Below are positions 48,301-60,289 of a stretch of DNA of 64,000 bases, piece by piece. The number at the start of each line of letters is the position of its first letter. Position 1 is the first letter of the stretch. A model generated the notes under the pieces. The model ran no database searches. It saw nothing but the letters and a program-made list of their open reading frames with translations, and was not told the DNA's origin. This DNA comes from Thunnus maccoyii (taxonomy: Eukaryota > Chordata > Actinopteri > Scombriformes > Scombridae), in contig NC_056538.1 in the NCBI RefSeq assembly GCF_910596095.1, forward strand, positions 13,674,001 to 13,738,000, written 5' to 3'. A program made the position numbers and the translations under genes.

Positions 48301-49921
48301 GTAGGAGTTAATCTTGAGTAAGGGGCAAAAGTGCAGCAATACAGTAATATGCCTGTGAACAGCAGGATTAGAGTGATTTGTATTATCTAAATAAGATATT
48401 TTTTGTTTTTTGTCAAGAAACAGTTTTTTTCCTGAAATATACATGACATACAACAATTGTTACAGAAGGAATATAATTTACTATCCAACTATGTTCAGTA
48501 ATTGTTATCAATCTTTCAGTGGACCTGAAGGAAGATCATGGCAGGCAGTCCCGGGGCAAAGCAGAGGAGGACATAGTTGGTGACCAGGAAGAGCCCCTGT
48601 ACCATAATGAGGGGCTTGTATCTCAGAAAGTCAGTCAGCAGGAATACAGGGAAAAGGAAGGCCAGGTAGGAATAAGTCCAGATGGGGAATAAGTAGTTGG
48701 TCACCTGTGGGAAAAAAACAAGTAATGGGAAATATGAATGTTGATGTAGGCACAGTGTTCTTTTCCCATTTATATCTCACTGTTAATCAAAACTGAAGAG
48801 CGATTGGTTTCAGATGAGTTCTCCTAATAGAAGTACTAGATGACTAAAGGCTGTGTGCGTATATGTTTGCACATAACAGCATGTGTTTGTCTGCTGTTCT
48901 TAACTTATAAAAGACCTGGATGAAATGGACAAATCAATTGATGAGAAAAAACTGTCTCTATCCCAAGCAATCAGAAATGAAGAAAAATTCAATGACCTTC
49001 TCAAGGCTAATCAAGACATGCAGGAAAAGCTTTCTAGAGCGATAGAAGAAATGAAAATTAAAAAATTCAACAGAGACAAAAAGGATGCAAGTGAGGGCAA
49101 CATCTATTACTGGAGGAACCCCAAATGGAGCACCAAAAGACGTTAGAATGTCAACAAACTGATTGGCTTTCCTCTGACCAGCTCTCAGCAGCCTAAGTTT
49201 CCATTTTTTTTATCTAAATAAGCCATAGATGGGACAGGCATGACAGTCAGAAGAAGGGACTGAGGCCAAGGAAAGGCCATATACAACATGGAAAAAAGAG
49301 AAAGACTTTGGACCCGCTCCTGGGCCCATCAATGGAGGAAATCACTGTCATTAATCTGTCTAGTAAATCTTTAAATGGATCTCATCTCTCTATCTTAAAC
49401 AAGGGACACTCTTTTGTGCCTACTAACCACGCCAAAGACTTTGATGTCAAAGCAGACCTGTTCAAGTCTTTCAGAAACCTACGTTTAAAGGAATTTTTCA
49501 AACAAAATAGATCCACCTCAGAGCAACTAGAAAATAAATGCTCTCAACAACCCAGTTCTTCTCTTAAAAAAATAAAGCTACAGTGACATAAAATGATAGT
49601 ATAATATTTACAACAAAGTGTTCTAAGGGTTCAGAATAGATAAAAGGAATAATAACAAAATATTGGCATATACTTGAATCTGATCATCATCTCAATATCT
49701 AATTAAAGGAGACATGCATATGGAGCCAGAGTGTGCAACACTTTTCCAACTCTCATGTCTGCTGTTCTTACCACTTCTTCAGAGATGTTCTTGTGTGGTC
49801 CAATTAGGTATGGTGTGAGGAAGGGCTCTGCTACTCTGCAGTTAGCAAAAAACCCATAGAAGGAAAGGACTGCAGTGGGATAAGCCCAGCTGGAGGACTT
49901 CAGCTTGTCCCAACAGCCCAT
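45301..49921 (-). CDS. slc19a3: thiamine transporter SLC19A3-like, gene 2 (upstream copy), complete, 8 exons
   Basis: This is the tandem paralog of the gene at 42332-44851. Exons: 49921-49772, 48704-48525, 48210-48045, 47883-47568, 47328-47177, 46250-46058, 45879-45738, 45453-45301, giving 483 residues. Features are [20 protein letters not shown] in helix 1, the sequon in [45 protein letters not shown], a charged central loop, [13 protein letters not shown], and [17 protein letters not shown]. The last three exons have the same length class as gene 1 (193 and 142 bases, then the terminal exon). The first large exon is split at different places. The junction 47568/47328 requires a GC-AG intron; all others are GT-AG. 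An in-frame ATG at 49990 would lengthen the N-terminus by 23 residues. An AATAAA (complement at 45225-45230) follows the stop by about 70 bases. Confidence 0.9.
47134..47155 (+). repeat. AC dinucleotide microsatellite
   Basis: A short CA run in the intron of slc19a3 gene 2 between the exons at 47177 and 46250. Confidence 0.9.
47329..47567 (-). other. slc19a3: candidate recently gained GC-AG intron of slc19a3 gene 2
   Basis: On the minus strand the sequence CAGGCATTT occurs at both borders (47570-47562 and 47331-47323), exactly 239 bases apart. Splicing at CAG|GC...CAG|GC restores the codons for SSR-H-LIYW, which match gene 1 (SSRKLLYW). A pyrimidine-rich TCTCCCCATGCAG acceptor is present. 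No intron exists here in gene 1. Confidence 0.7.
48920..49590 (+). mobile_element. fragments resembling a Penelope-like retroelement N-terminal region
   Basis: Two open frames at 48925-49146 and 49308-49586 lie antisense in intron 1 of slc19a3 gene 2. The first is lysine-rich and coiled-coil-like ([18 protein letters not shown]). The second has [20 protein letters not shown] followed by [19 protein letters not shown] and [10 protein letters not shown]. That pattern resembles the stretch just before the reverse transcriptase of Penelope-like elements. No catalytic RT or GIY-YIG domain follows, so it is a 5' fragment. The assignment rests on motif memory. Confidence 0.5.
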
Positions 49922-50786
49922 GCTTTTACCCCTGCAGAACTTCCCAGAGATCGTCTTTGGTTTTTGTTTCCAGGGGCACAACCCGAGCACCTTGGTCTGA
50001 CTGCCTGAGCTATCTCTTAAATGCTTTGAGCTTTCTTGAAGCTATCAGTACTCATCAGTAGCTTGAACATAAACATACGATGATTATGATCTGCACGTGC
50101 CACAGTTTATGAGCAATAGACTTTGACCTGTTAGGAAACAGCCGAGAGGTTATGAAACGAGACTTTGGGTTTGCCTGTCAGTAGATTATATCAGACAGGA
50201 GACAATTTAATAGACAGAAATTAAACTTCCTGTTTGTTAGACGAACAGGCAAATTAAGGCCTGGGAAGACTCCTCTTCTGCAGCATAGCAAAGTCAGAGT
50301 TATTAATAAGAAGTTATTAGTGAGCTATCAGTTCTCTAAATCTATAAAAATAGTTAAAAGCAGTACAAAACAGTAATATAACATTGAAGTACAAAATATC
50401 ATTGTCATAGGCATTTTGCCTTTTCCTCCATTTGTTGTTTACATCACCACTGGTTAAAACCTAGACCCAAGTCTTAATGGAGTTCATGAGTGGCCTGGAG
50501 TCAAAGCACTGAGCAGCTGTTGGACTGACCTTGTCGTGAGAAATTCATGGCAACATGTTGTATATTCTCTCCATTGTCTCTGTGCATACCTAGAGCACGA
50601 AAAACATAACTTACTAATAGCAGGAAAACCCTGTAACACTCAGAATTTAGTCAAGACTAACATTTTTGTTTATGTTCGTACGACGCATGCGTAGAGAGTG
50701 CACGCGAGCGTGCGCAGCGAGTCTGTCGCCGTGGCAACGGTTTGTTGTTAGGTGATGTGAGGCGAGCTGAATATATTAACTTCAAT
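49922..50786. promoter_or_regulatory. divergent region between slc19a3 gene 2 and daw1
   Basis: The two genes point away from each other with 865 bases between start codons. The CpG-rich core near 50680-50740 lies close to daw1 and carries its X-box. The part near slc19a3 (49990-50600) is AT-rich with no recognised site. Confidence 0.5.
50725..50738. promoter_or_regulatory. daw1: RFX X-box upstream of daw1
   Basis: GTCGCCGTGGCAAC fits the X-box consensus GTNRCC-NN-RGYAAC with no mismatch. It lies 49 bases before the daw1 ATG, inside a CpG-rich stretch, a typical place for RFX-driven cilia genes. NRF1-like motifs (ACGCATGCGT at 50683-50692 and GCGTGCGCA at 50708-50716) lie just upstream. Confidence 0.8.
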
Positions 50787-53700
50787 ATGAAACTCAAGCG
50801 GTTCCTTCTCAGATATTATCCACCAGGTAATACAGATACTTTAATTCTTCCCAACTGTAACTATGTTTTACCTCTATTTGATTAATACTTGCATATGTTT
50901 TACTTGCAATTGTTTACTTCTGTTTGATTAGTTGTTCTTTTTTGTTGTCGTTGTCCCCTAAACTCCTTCCCCCTTTCACGTGTCTTCTGGTGCTTGCCAG
51001 GCCGTCACTGTAAATAAGAAACTGTTGATGTCTTGCCTGGTAAAATAAAGGTTAAAAAAAATAAAATAAAACGTTGGTTTCTTTCAAGGGAAGATGCTGT
51101 CGAGGAAACTGTGATATCAACAACAGCCTAACGTTAGCTCTAGCTTTAGCGCTAGCTCCAAATCTATAATGTGGGTTAACTGACTTAACACAAGCGTTGT
51201 TTCCCACTCTTCTATCCATGAGTTTGCCAGGTTATAACATCAGGCTCAATTCTGTGTCCTTTCCCGGTTCAATGCGTTTCTCTGCTTCCAGGTATAATTC
51301 TGGAGTATGAGAAAGGAGGATATCTGAGGACCAAATCAATCGACCTTTTGGATTTGACCCCAGAGTGCGTGAGTTGTATCCTATTCGCTAACATCTGTGA
51401 AGTTAGCAACAGCTGGCAAATGTTAAACAAATGATATTTATAAACTTTGTGGTTTCATAATAACTTTAAAAGGTGTTACTTTAAATCGTAATACTGTCAT
51501 GTTATTATTACTAAACTAGTAAAACATATCTCCAAATAGCCTCATCTCAGACCTCAGCAGTCCATATGAGATCTCTGACAGGGTTAAAGGATAGGTTCAC
51601 ATTTTTAAAATCTGTCTTAATACAATACTCACATGTACACATGTACTTGAAAGTGTTGTAGGTTGCTGTAATCATTCCTCCTGTTTATGTTAGCTGTGAA
51701 GAGATCCCATCTTAACATGACATCCTCATTCTGTGCAAAAAGTAATTGAATATCAAGGGATCTCTTCATGGCCAATGTGGACAGCAGAAACAATTACTGC
51801 AACCAGAAACTGTATGTAACTATAATACACACAGGGCATGTGGATATTGTTTTATGAAATACTTGAAAAATATGACCCTTTAATCTCCACACTAACCTAC
51901 TAACCTTTATGTCCATTGTTCTGAATGTGATACATACAGCATAAACACTAAACTTCACTAGTGCTTACTCAAATAACACTACAAAGTCAATCAGTTCAAC
52001 TCAGCTAATATTGGAACTCATAATTTTTCTTGACTCTAACAAGAGGAGGAGCAGTGTTTTATGTGCATGTTCACTATATTTGTGTATAGGGCTGAATTTA
52101 ATACCTGGTAAACTGTATTTCTCTATCAGTGCCTCATTCACATAGTTTGCACTTTTGAGATTTGCTTAGAGATTTGGTGTTTGTGAGATTTGTGTTTGGT
52201 GTTTTTTAAAATTTTTATAATCACCATCAGGTCATCTGAAGTTTAAAAAATTGTAAAAAAAAAAAAAAAAAAAAAAGCATTTTCCCACCATGCAGATCAA
52301 ACCCAGATGAGCTGGTGACAGAGATCAGGCAATCAGAGCCTCTGATCACAGAGTCCCGGGCTGATCAGGTCAAACAGCTGATTATCCGACTTCAGCAGAA
52401 ACAGGGCCAGCAGGACCACCACCGCTTCTGCTTCTTCAAGGTTAGGTGCAGGAGTCACACTTACACTGCTGACTCATAAAAATTAAATTAAGAAATTACA
52501 TTACATCTAAATTAATAAAAATGTCTCCTGTTGGTGTAGACATTCATTTTATTCAATTTCTATGTCCATGAATTGCTGTTCAGAGTCATTACTATCATAA
52601 GACCTGCTGTAACCCTTTGTCTTTGGTGTCAGTCCAAACTTTTTGGGGACATGTATTTAGTATCAGATTGAAGGAATAAAACATCAGCTAAGTACAGCAG
52701 TTAAGCAGTTACATTTATTCCTTGTTAAAAGATTCACATTTGTTCTCTTTGTTAGTATTATTTTTACATCTGTGACAATTTGGGAGTTTGAGTATATTAG
52801 CAGTCAGTGCTCCAAAGAGGCACTAGAGAGCAGCAGCGGATAGGTTACTAAGTCTCAGAATTAGAAGCCAAATAAGTATGCCAACAGTCTAATAACATAA
52901 TAACAACAGGTGCTTCATTTGTGTCTTATTAGTGTATGAAGGAATAGACAAGATAAAACTGTTTCAGGTAAGAGGTTATGGTTGGTTAGATGGCTGAAGA
53001 TCAGAGGATATTAATGTTAAAACTGGGGAGAGGCTGTGCTGTTGAGCAAAGAGAGGTCTTCCCATCACATCAAAATCAGATGATATATATATATATATAT
53101 ATATGGACATTACATGTTCAATCTTAAAGATGAATGAAGTCAATAATTATACTGCCTTGGAGGTTATATTTTCATATCTTTCTCTCTTTTGTGCCTTTAC
53201 AGGAGCTTAAGGCACACATACTCCCACTGACAAATGTTGCCTTTGACAAATCAGGGTCAAGGTGAGTTTATCTGCAACACACAAAAGTCTAGCACTCCAC
53301 AGTTCAGGAAAAGTTATGTTTATTTGTTTGTTGTTTTGTTACTCTTCTCTTTCACTCTGCAGGTTTATTACCGGGAGCTATGACAGAACATGTAGGATTT
53401 GGGACACAGCCTCAGGCACCGAGCTGCACACACTAGAGGGTCACAGAAACGTGGTGTATGCAATTGCGTTCAACAACCCCTTTGGGTAATGAGCTGTTTT
53501 AGCAAAAGTTTCATAGCGTCTGAGAGCTACAGTGCTCTTTTTGACATTCAGGTTAAGTGTTCAGCTGTTCAAAAGAGTTTTTCATCTTAAAGTGTTATTT
53601 TCTCTCTCTGAAATATAGAGACAAGATTGCCACTGGTTCTTTTGATAAGACCTGCAAACTGTGGTGTGCTGACACGGGCAAATGCTTTCATACATTTCGG

Positions 53701-56700
53701 GGTCACATGGCAGAAATAGTAAGTATGACATCTTCAGGGTTCCCACAGTCATGGAAAACCTGGAAAAGTCATAAAATTTTGAAATCTCATTTTCCAGGCC
53801 TGGAAAAGTCATAAAATTAAGGAAAATTGAAAGTTTTGGAGAAGTCATGAAATTTCACTTTGTTGTCTGTAAAGAAAAGGTCATGAATGGTCATGGAAAT
53901 TATATTATGGGTCCTTGAAAAGTTATGGAAAAGTTTTGCAATTTTATCTGTGAAAATGTGTGGGAACCTGCATCCTGTTTTAACTGAGAATTATCATTTT
54001 ATTTGTTTTTAGTGCAGTGGTTGCTTGATATGTTATAGAATATTGCACATTGTCTATGTTTATACACTTTTAAACTCACTATGTATCCCTATTACTGATA
54101 CAATCTAAAAAAATCACAGTTTTTTCTTTGGTGTTACATTCAGTGCCAGATAATATACGTCCCTGCCAAATGTTTGGCTTTGAAGCAGGATCCAACTCTA
54201 GTAACTTTAAAAGTGTTTGGTGTAGGTGTGCCTGGCGTTCAACCCCCAGAGTACACTGCTGGCCACGGGCAGCATGGACGCCACTGCCAAGCTGTGGGAT
54301 GTGGAGACTGGGGAGGAGGTGGCCACTCTGACTGTGAGTTCTCTTTTCTTTACTCCCTACATTCCTCTGCCTCTCTTGTTTTTCTGTCATTGAGGCTCAC
54401 ATCCATTCATTAGTGATGCACTGGTTAACTTTTTCATTTACTTCTAAGTGCAGTTATTCCTAAATTGAGCGTTGTTACCCCTGCTGATAACCAGCTCCTT
54501 TTCCACCTCACATATCCACACGATCTGACGGGGTATGTGACTGTAACACTTTAATAAGGCACTGATAACCCACTCTGAGGGGAGTAGTGAGTCTTCTTTG
54601 ATGTACAGACTGCACGTGGGTCTGTGGTGTGACTGGTTGGTTGGCTGGCTCTGTCTCAGTGCGGAGCAACTCTCTGCATCTAGCTCTGTTCTTTGAATGC
54701 TCCACACCATGAAGAATCAATCATGCGGACTGCAGTCAATTGAGAATCTTGAGTGCATGTTTTTTTTTTTTTTACAATTTATTTATTTCAAGTAGAATAA
54801 TCTGCCTTTAAGGCTCTGTATGTTTATTTTAATAAATAATATTTCTTTGATGTACATTTTCATCCATAAGAAGAGATAGAGGGAGTGAACAAGAGGGAGT
54901 ATGAGAGAGATCAGAAATGAGACAGTTAGGGATAATATTTTCTCTTTGATTCCATTCAGGGTCACACCGCAGAGATCCTCTCTCTGTGCTTTGACACGGT
55001 GGGCAATCAACTTGTCACTGGCTCCTTTGACCACACTGTTGCTATATGGGACGTTGCTTCAGGAAGGTCAGACATTCATTATTGCTGCGCTGTATGCATC
55101 CATTTGTGCATGTCTGTAGCTTGTGCATATGTGTCATCATTTACAGCACGTGCATTACACGTGTAGGCTCTGCACTCGGGCGTGCACAGCGGACTCATTT
55201 TTTTTGCTTTCTGTTTTTCTCAGACGTGTTCACACTTTAATGGGTCACAGAGGGGAAATCAGCAATGTTCAGTTTAACTGGGATTGCTCCCTCATAGTCA
55301 CAGGCTCCATGGACAAAACCTGCAAGGTGAGCTGTCATCAGCCTGACTGAATATATATGTAAAGCAGCTGCAACACTTTTGGATTTTTAAAAAATGAACT
55401 CCCCAGACTAAACCTGTAATATTACCTATAAGCTCTCTGTAGGTCAGACTTGTTTGTACATTTTCATTCAGTTACAATTTTAAACTATTGCACAGACACA
55501 CCGTACATATTTGATGGATGACCCTCCTTTTCACATTCACTCTCCTCCATCTCTCCCCACCTCCTGCCTCTAAGGTCTTCATCATTTAAAAGAGAAAAAT
55601 TAAATCCTAATTCCTTAATTATGCTGAGATGAGTCATGCTCACAAGTAAGAATTATCCACATCACCGCCTTCCTCTAGGGGGGATGGTTAAAACAAAGCC
55701 ACTTAAGACAACTAGCAGCTACACACAAGCATATTTTATTGTGTATGTTTGTTCACATGTATGTGTGTCCTAGTTTTTGTGTGGATGTGTTTCCTGCCTG
55801 AGAGTATGGATAGTTATGTGACAGAGTATTTTTTTTGTTCCATGCATATGTGTTTGCAGTTGTGGGAGGCTGACAGTGGAAAGTGTGTGGCCACCCTAGT
55901 TGGACACCAAGAAGAGGTGCTGGATGTGTGTTTTGATTTAAGTGGTCAGCTCATTGCTACGGCCTCCGCTGATGGTGAGACTAACAACTAATTTACCAAA
56001 AGTTTACATACTATTATAGTATTATATTATAGTAATTGTATAGTATAGTATAGATTTTTGAATACATTCCCACTTATTCCTCACCCTGTCCAGCATTTTT
56101 ATCTTGTTTTGATCACATATTTTAAAATTAATAAATGAATATGGTTTTAAATTGACAAGAAATACTACAGATTTTTACTATTTCTGTATATTCTGGTTTA
56201 TGCAACAAAGTGGTGCAAACATTTTGTCCAGTAAAAAAAAAGCACAGTGCATGTACACTAACAACCCTTCCTGTCTTTGTCTCTGCCAGGTACAGCCCGA
56301 GTGTTCGCTGCAAACACACACCAGTGTCTCGCAACACTAAAGGGGCATGACGGGGAGATCTCAAAGGTTAGTCACTGGACCCAAAATGGCCTCTCTGCCA
56401 CAGCCTGTGAGGAATTAATGTCACTATAGAGATCACCTAATTTCTGGGCAAACTTTTATTTTCTATATCTTTGGCTAAATGGGAATCTACTATTTGAACA
56501 CCTCACAATAATTCTTTACTTAGCATTTCACAACTACATATACATTTTTGTTAGTGCACCTGTGTCCAAAGCTCACGAGGGCTGTATAGTAACAGTTGTA
56601 AGATACTTTTGTTTCAGCTTTCCAGAAAGATCAGTGACAGAAATCTTCAATGCAAAAAGGCACTGTGTAAGCAAGGCTATTGGAACAAAGAGTAGCACAA

Positions 56701-57941
56701 GTGGGTCCGGCTCTCTATACACTCTATACCAAAACCAACAATGTATTAGTTGGTTTCAGTCTTTTCTGAATTCCCTACACTGTCTGTGGCACTGTGCCCC
56801 AAACCCTTTCATTCCTACTGAGAATGTAAATTTTAAAAACAGGTCACAAATACAGTGTATATATCTTCATTTCATTGAATAGGATATTTTATAGAATATT
56901 GCCAGCCTCTTTACCAAACACTACAACAGGACATAAAATGTGACCTATTTACAATGCCCTTATGTGTGCTTGAAATTTTAAAAATGGCCAGTTTACTTGG
57001 GAGTGTGGGTGGGTGATATAAACAAAATGAATATTGCATAAATGATTAGAGCATGATCTAAAACTTCATATGATACAGTGCTTCATAAAATATTCAAAAT
57101 CACATATTAAATATTGAATAATCCTCCAGTCCTGTTTGGGAATATGTTTAAACGATTATAAATGGCATTACAACTAGCAGATGTGAATGAGCTTGTACAT
57201 TTGTGTAACATTAACCCTTAATCTCTGGCTACAGCTGTCCTGGACAGCGTTGTAAATAGGACATTACCTCTACTGTGTTAACATGGGATAAAGCATGATA
57301 CTGAGGTAGAAGGACAGGAGTCCAGGCTTCAGGCTGTTTTGTATTTACTATGTCACATGGTGTAGTTCAGCTAGTCTGGATAGTAAGGCTTTATAATTTT
57401 TTTTCACTCTACTGTAGTGACGCTTCTGTTGATCTGACTAATTGAAAGTTTTCGTTCCAAACTAGATTTTCAACGTCCAATCTCCATGAGAGATGACAAA
57501 TACGATCCATGTCATCTCTGACCATCAGTGAACATGGTCTGACCTTGTCTTTTTTTATCATTAGTTACACCTGTGCTTTTTATTTTTGTATTTGTTTATT
57601 GTGCAATATACTATACTCAAACCGAAACAAAGGAGAGAAAAAAGGCAAAACAGCAGTAATAATAGCAACAACAACAACAATGGAAAAGCAAACAAACAAA
57701 CAAAAGCAGACATGATGTTCTCTTGGGCTCTTTGGTCTGATCAAGCTTTGAACTCAGAGCACCAAATGTTGCACCCATGCATATAATCACATATAATCAC
57801 ACATCCCCCAAAATAAACCTTTAACCCTGTGTAACATGGCCTGTCATTACCTGTGTCAAACCAACACACACTTTGGCACTTTGACATCCTTGTACTTTAA
57901 TGGGGGCAATTTTATCCATTTACCACTTTGCAGGTTTCTTG

Positions 57942-57977
<36 letters not shown>

Positions 57978-59920
57978 TGCAGGTTGTGGCTCAGAGGGTT
58001 GCTGTGTATGAGTGCATGTGTTGCTGAGAAGCTACCTCTGTTTGCTGAAACACATCAGGCAGTCAGTAATAAATAGGCTGAATGGAGGATGAATTCCGAG
58101 GATTATGGCGCTAATCTCTCTCTCTTACAGGACATCTCTCCCACTCCCCGCCATGCTTCTTAACCACAACATCCTTTTTTTTTTTAAAGTTTTGTGTATC
58201 TACCCATTTTTTGCTTTTATTTTCATTATTCCTCAATCTCTCGAGTTACTTCACCTTGCTCCCTTTTCCTGCTATAAATCTGGGAAATATAGATGATAAA
58301 CTGTACTGAATTAACTGATGCGCAGGCTTGGATGCATGTTTCTTTGTGGATTCTACTGTGTATGGCATTCAGAAGCCCTTTTTTCCTAAATGTTTTGTTC
58401 CTGCTGGTGAGAGAAATCCTTCCTATTTTGAACAGTCCATTAGCTTTACTCTTGCGCTTAGCTCAGGACAAAATTACAACTTTGCAAACAAGATATTTCA
58501 TAATCCAAATGTCACATTGTTATGAAATTTGTAAAACACATTCACAGTACAGTCCTGTAAGGTGTGAGGGGAAGAAATAATCGCAGGGCCTGGCAGAGAG
58601 CAATTTTTTCTCCACACCTCACCCATTACAGGATCTATTAAAATTGGTCTTGCAAATATTCTACTTTTACTGTTACTTTTTTCTACAAACTAGTAGCAGT
58701 AGTCGTCTGAAAGAGAAATTGAAGGCAGCATATTGCTCGTTCACCTCAGTGGTGCAAAGCGTTGTGGAACAGCTGTGTCCATCAAGAGCACACTCACAAA
58801 TCAAGCACATTTAGCATGCATTCTGGCAACTTTTCTAGTATGAATGCACTGGTTAGGAAACCAGGTTAGAATTAGTATCCAGTATGGAACTGGGACACAG
58901 TCTTGTTTATTTTTACCTGTTTCTTGTCGTTTCCTCTTTCCTGATGTTTTTTTTTTCTTCTCTGTCCATTTTAAATCACACCACACTGTTTTCTCTCTGT
59001 TTCTGCACTTGTCTTAGCTTCCACTCATCTTCTCCCTCCGGTCTTCTATCTTTGTCAGCTTCCTCTATAGTCAGTTTCCATTTCCTGTCCTGGGGTCGCT
59101 CCTTGGTGCTCAGTTTAGATTTTTAATAAAAACATACTTTACTTTCATGGCCATCTAGAGCCAGTGTCATTTAATCATCTCTTCCTTTACCTCACTGTGG
59201 GGATATAAAACCATTCAGGGAACGATAAACCCGGGCTCTATAACACATTCAGCTTCAGCCATGATTTTCATAATACTCTACTGGAAAAGCTCCTCACTAA
59301 GTAGACCCACCATTGCCTTTATCCTCCTTAAGTATTTAAGGTTGAATGCCCTCTGAGGCATAATGCTGCTGACGTGGTGAAAGTGTTCTAACCTCACTAA
59401 TTTTCCCCTCTCTTTGTCATTTCGACCACTTCCTGTATAATCTCTTATTCAGCACTCTCTCTTGCTCACTCTATCGCTCATGTAGCACACACACCCCTGA
59501 ATAAGACTAACTCTCCTGACTCTGCCTCTCTTGGTAGATCTGTTTCAGTCCCCAGGGCAGCAGGGTCCTGACTGCCAGCTCAGACAAGACAGCTCGTCTG
59601 TGGGATGTTCAGTCTGGAGTCTGCCTACAAGTCCTGGAGGGGCACACCGACGAGATCTTCTCCTGCGTCTTTAACTATGAGGGTGACACCATCATTACAG
59701 GTATACGCTAACCCACACACACATTCACCACATCTGACAGCCACACACTACTGCAAATTGAAGCCTTGAACTTGAGCAGTGAATAAACTGCTCCTTGTGA
59801 GCCCAACACAAATGCATTTTAGATTAAAAACATGCAGCTGTGTCTTTCTGTGCAACTACCTTTTCATGTTTGTGCTCTCCTGTAGGCAGCAAGGATAACA
59901 CATGCCGGATCTGGTTTTGA
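50787..59920 (+). CDS. daw1: dynein assembly factor with WD repeats 1 (WDR69/ODA16), complete, 13 exons
   Basis: DAW1 is the vertebrate homolog of Chlamydomonas ODA16, a WD40 cargo adaptor that links outer dynein arms to intraflagellar transport. Exons: 50787-50826, 51292-51364, 52296-52440, 53203-53261, 53363-53485, 53619-53718, 54226-54333, 54960-55066, 55224-55326, 55860-55974, 56290-56366, 59538-59700, 59886-59920. They sum to 1,248 bases, 415 residues, the length I recall for the human protein. The start [15 protein letters not shown] is conserved. The N-terminal helical domain is followed by eight WD repeats, with signatures such as [75 protein letters not shown] and the terminal [11 protein letters not shown]. 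Exon 2 uses a GTGCGT donor; the stronger-looking GTGAGT four bases on would break the frame. Confidence 0.96.
50985..51068 (+). repeat. LINE/SINE 3' tail in daw1 intron 1
   Basis: GCCGTCACTGTAAATAAGAA, then TTGCCTGGTAAAATAAAGGT and an A-rich end form a tail shared by common fish L2-type LINEs and their SINE partners. Only the tail is recognisable. Confidence 0.65.
51585..51890 (+). repeat. teleost interspersed repeat in daw1 intron 2
   Basis: Landmarks GGTTAAAGGATAGGTTCACA, CTGTCTTAATACAATACTCA, GCTGTAATCATTCCTCCTGT and GAGATCCCATCTT occur in an abundant non-coding fish repeat I recognise. Family name and ends are not certain. Confidence 0.6.
53083..53104. repeat. AT dinucleotide microsatellite
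   Basis: A run of alternating T and A in daw1 intron 3. Confidence 0.85.
53735..53970. mobile_element. 236-base MITE with CAGGGTTCCCACA termini, 16 bases after a daw1 exon
   Basis: The left end CAGGGTTCCCACA (53735-53747) is matched by TGTGGGAACCTG (53959-53970) in inverse orientation. The interior is built from repeated CTGGAAAAGTCATAAAATT-type units (near 53769 and 53802) and related degenerate copies. This repeat type is widespread in animals. It starts only 16 bases after the donor of the exon 53619-53718. Confidence 0.75.
56367..59537 (+). other. daw1: daw1 intron 11 (3.2 kb)
   Basis: No coding exon, RNA gene or clear transposon was recognised. It contains the TG microsatellite and a CAA/AAAC-rich stretch near 57660-57705. 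Confidence 0.6.
57944..57975 (+). repeat. TG dinucleotide microsatellite
   Basis: About 15 TG units in the long daw1 intron 11. Confidence 0.9.
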
Positions 59921-60090
59921 CCCTTCCCATGACCCATTAGATGCTCAGGCAGGCCAAGACATGGACATAAGAAGGATTTTGTGTTTAACTTGTTTATCTT
60001 TCTAATTATGGGTACCAAATTGAAAGATCTGCAGTCGCATCAAAGTTTTGTTGGATGAACACAAAGTTTGGTTGACAGAATCTGTGTAAG

Positions 60091-60096
60091 ATTAAA
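60091..60096 (+). terminator. candidate daw1 polyadenylation signal ATTAAA
   Basis: The common variant ATTAAA lies about 170 bases after the daw1 stop codon. Alternative signals further on cannot be excluded. Confidence 0.4.
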
Positions 60097-60289
60097 GTGG
60101 TATTGTACAAGTATCGTTGCTGATAACATTATTTGTCTCTCTAATGTTCCCTCCTGTCACTGAATCTATTTGAAGCATCACTTGTTCCCTAACTGTACTA
60201 ACCTTTTAGCTTTTAGTTTACTATTCTATCTTTAATAAGATGATACATTTGCTTATAAAATGTCATTACAAGTAGTTTTAATTTTGTAG

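Noticed and set aside
57509-57786. Asparagine/lysine-rich short frames in daw1 intron 11
   Set aside because: Produced by CAA/AAT-rich simple sequence, with no conserved motif.
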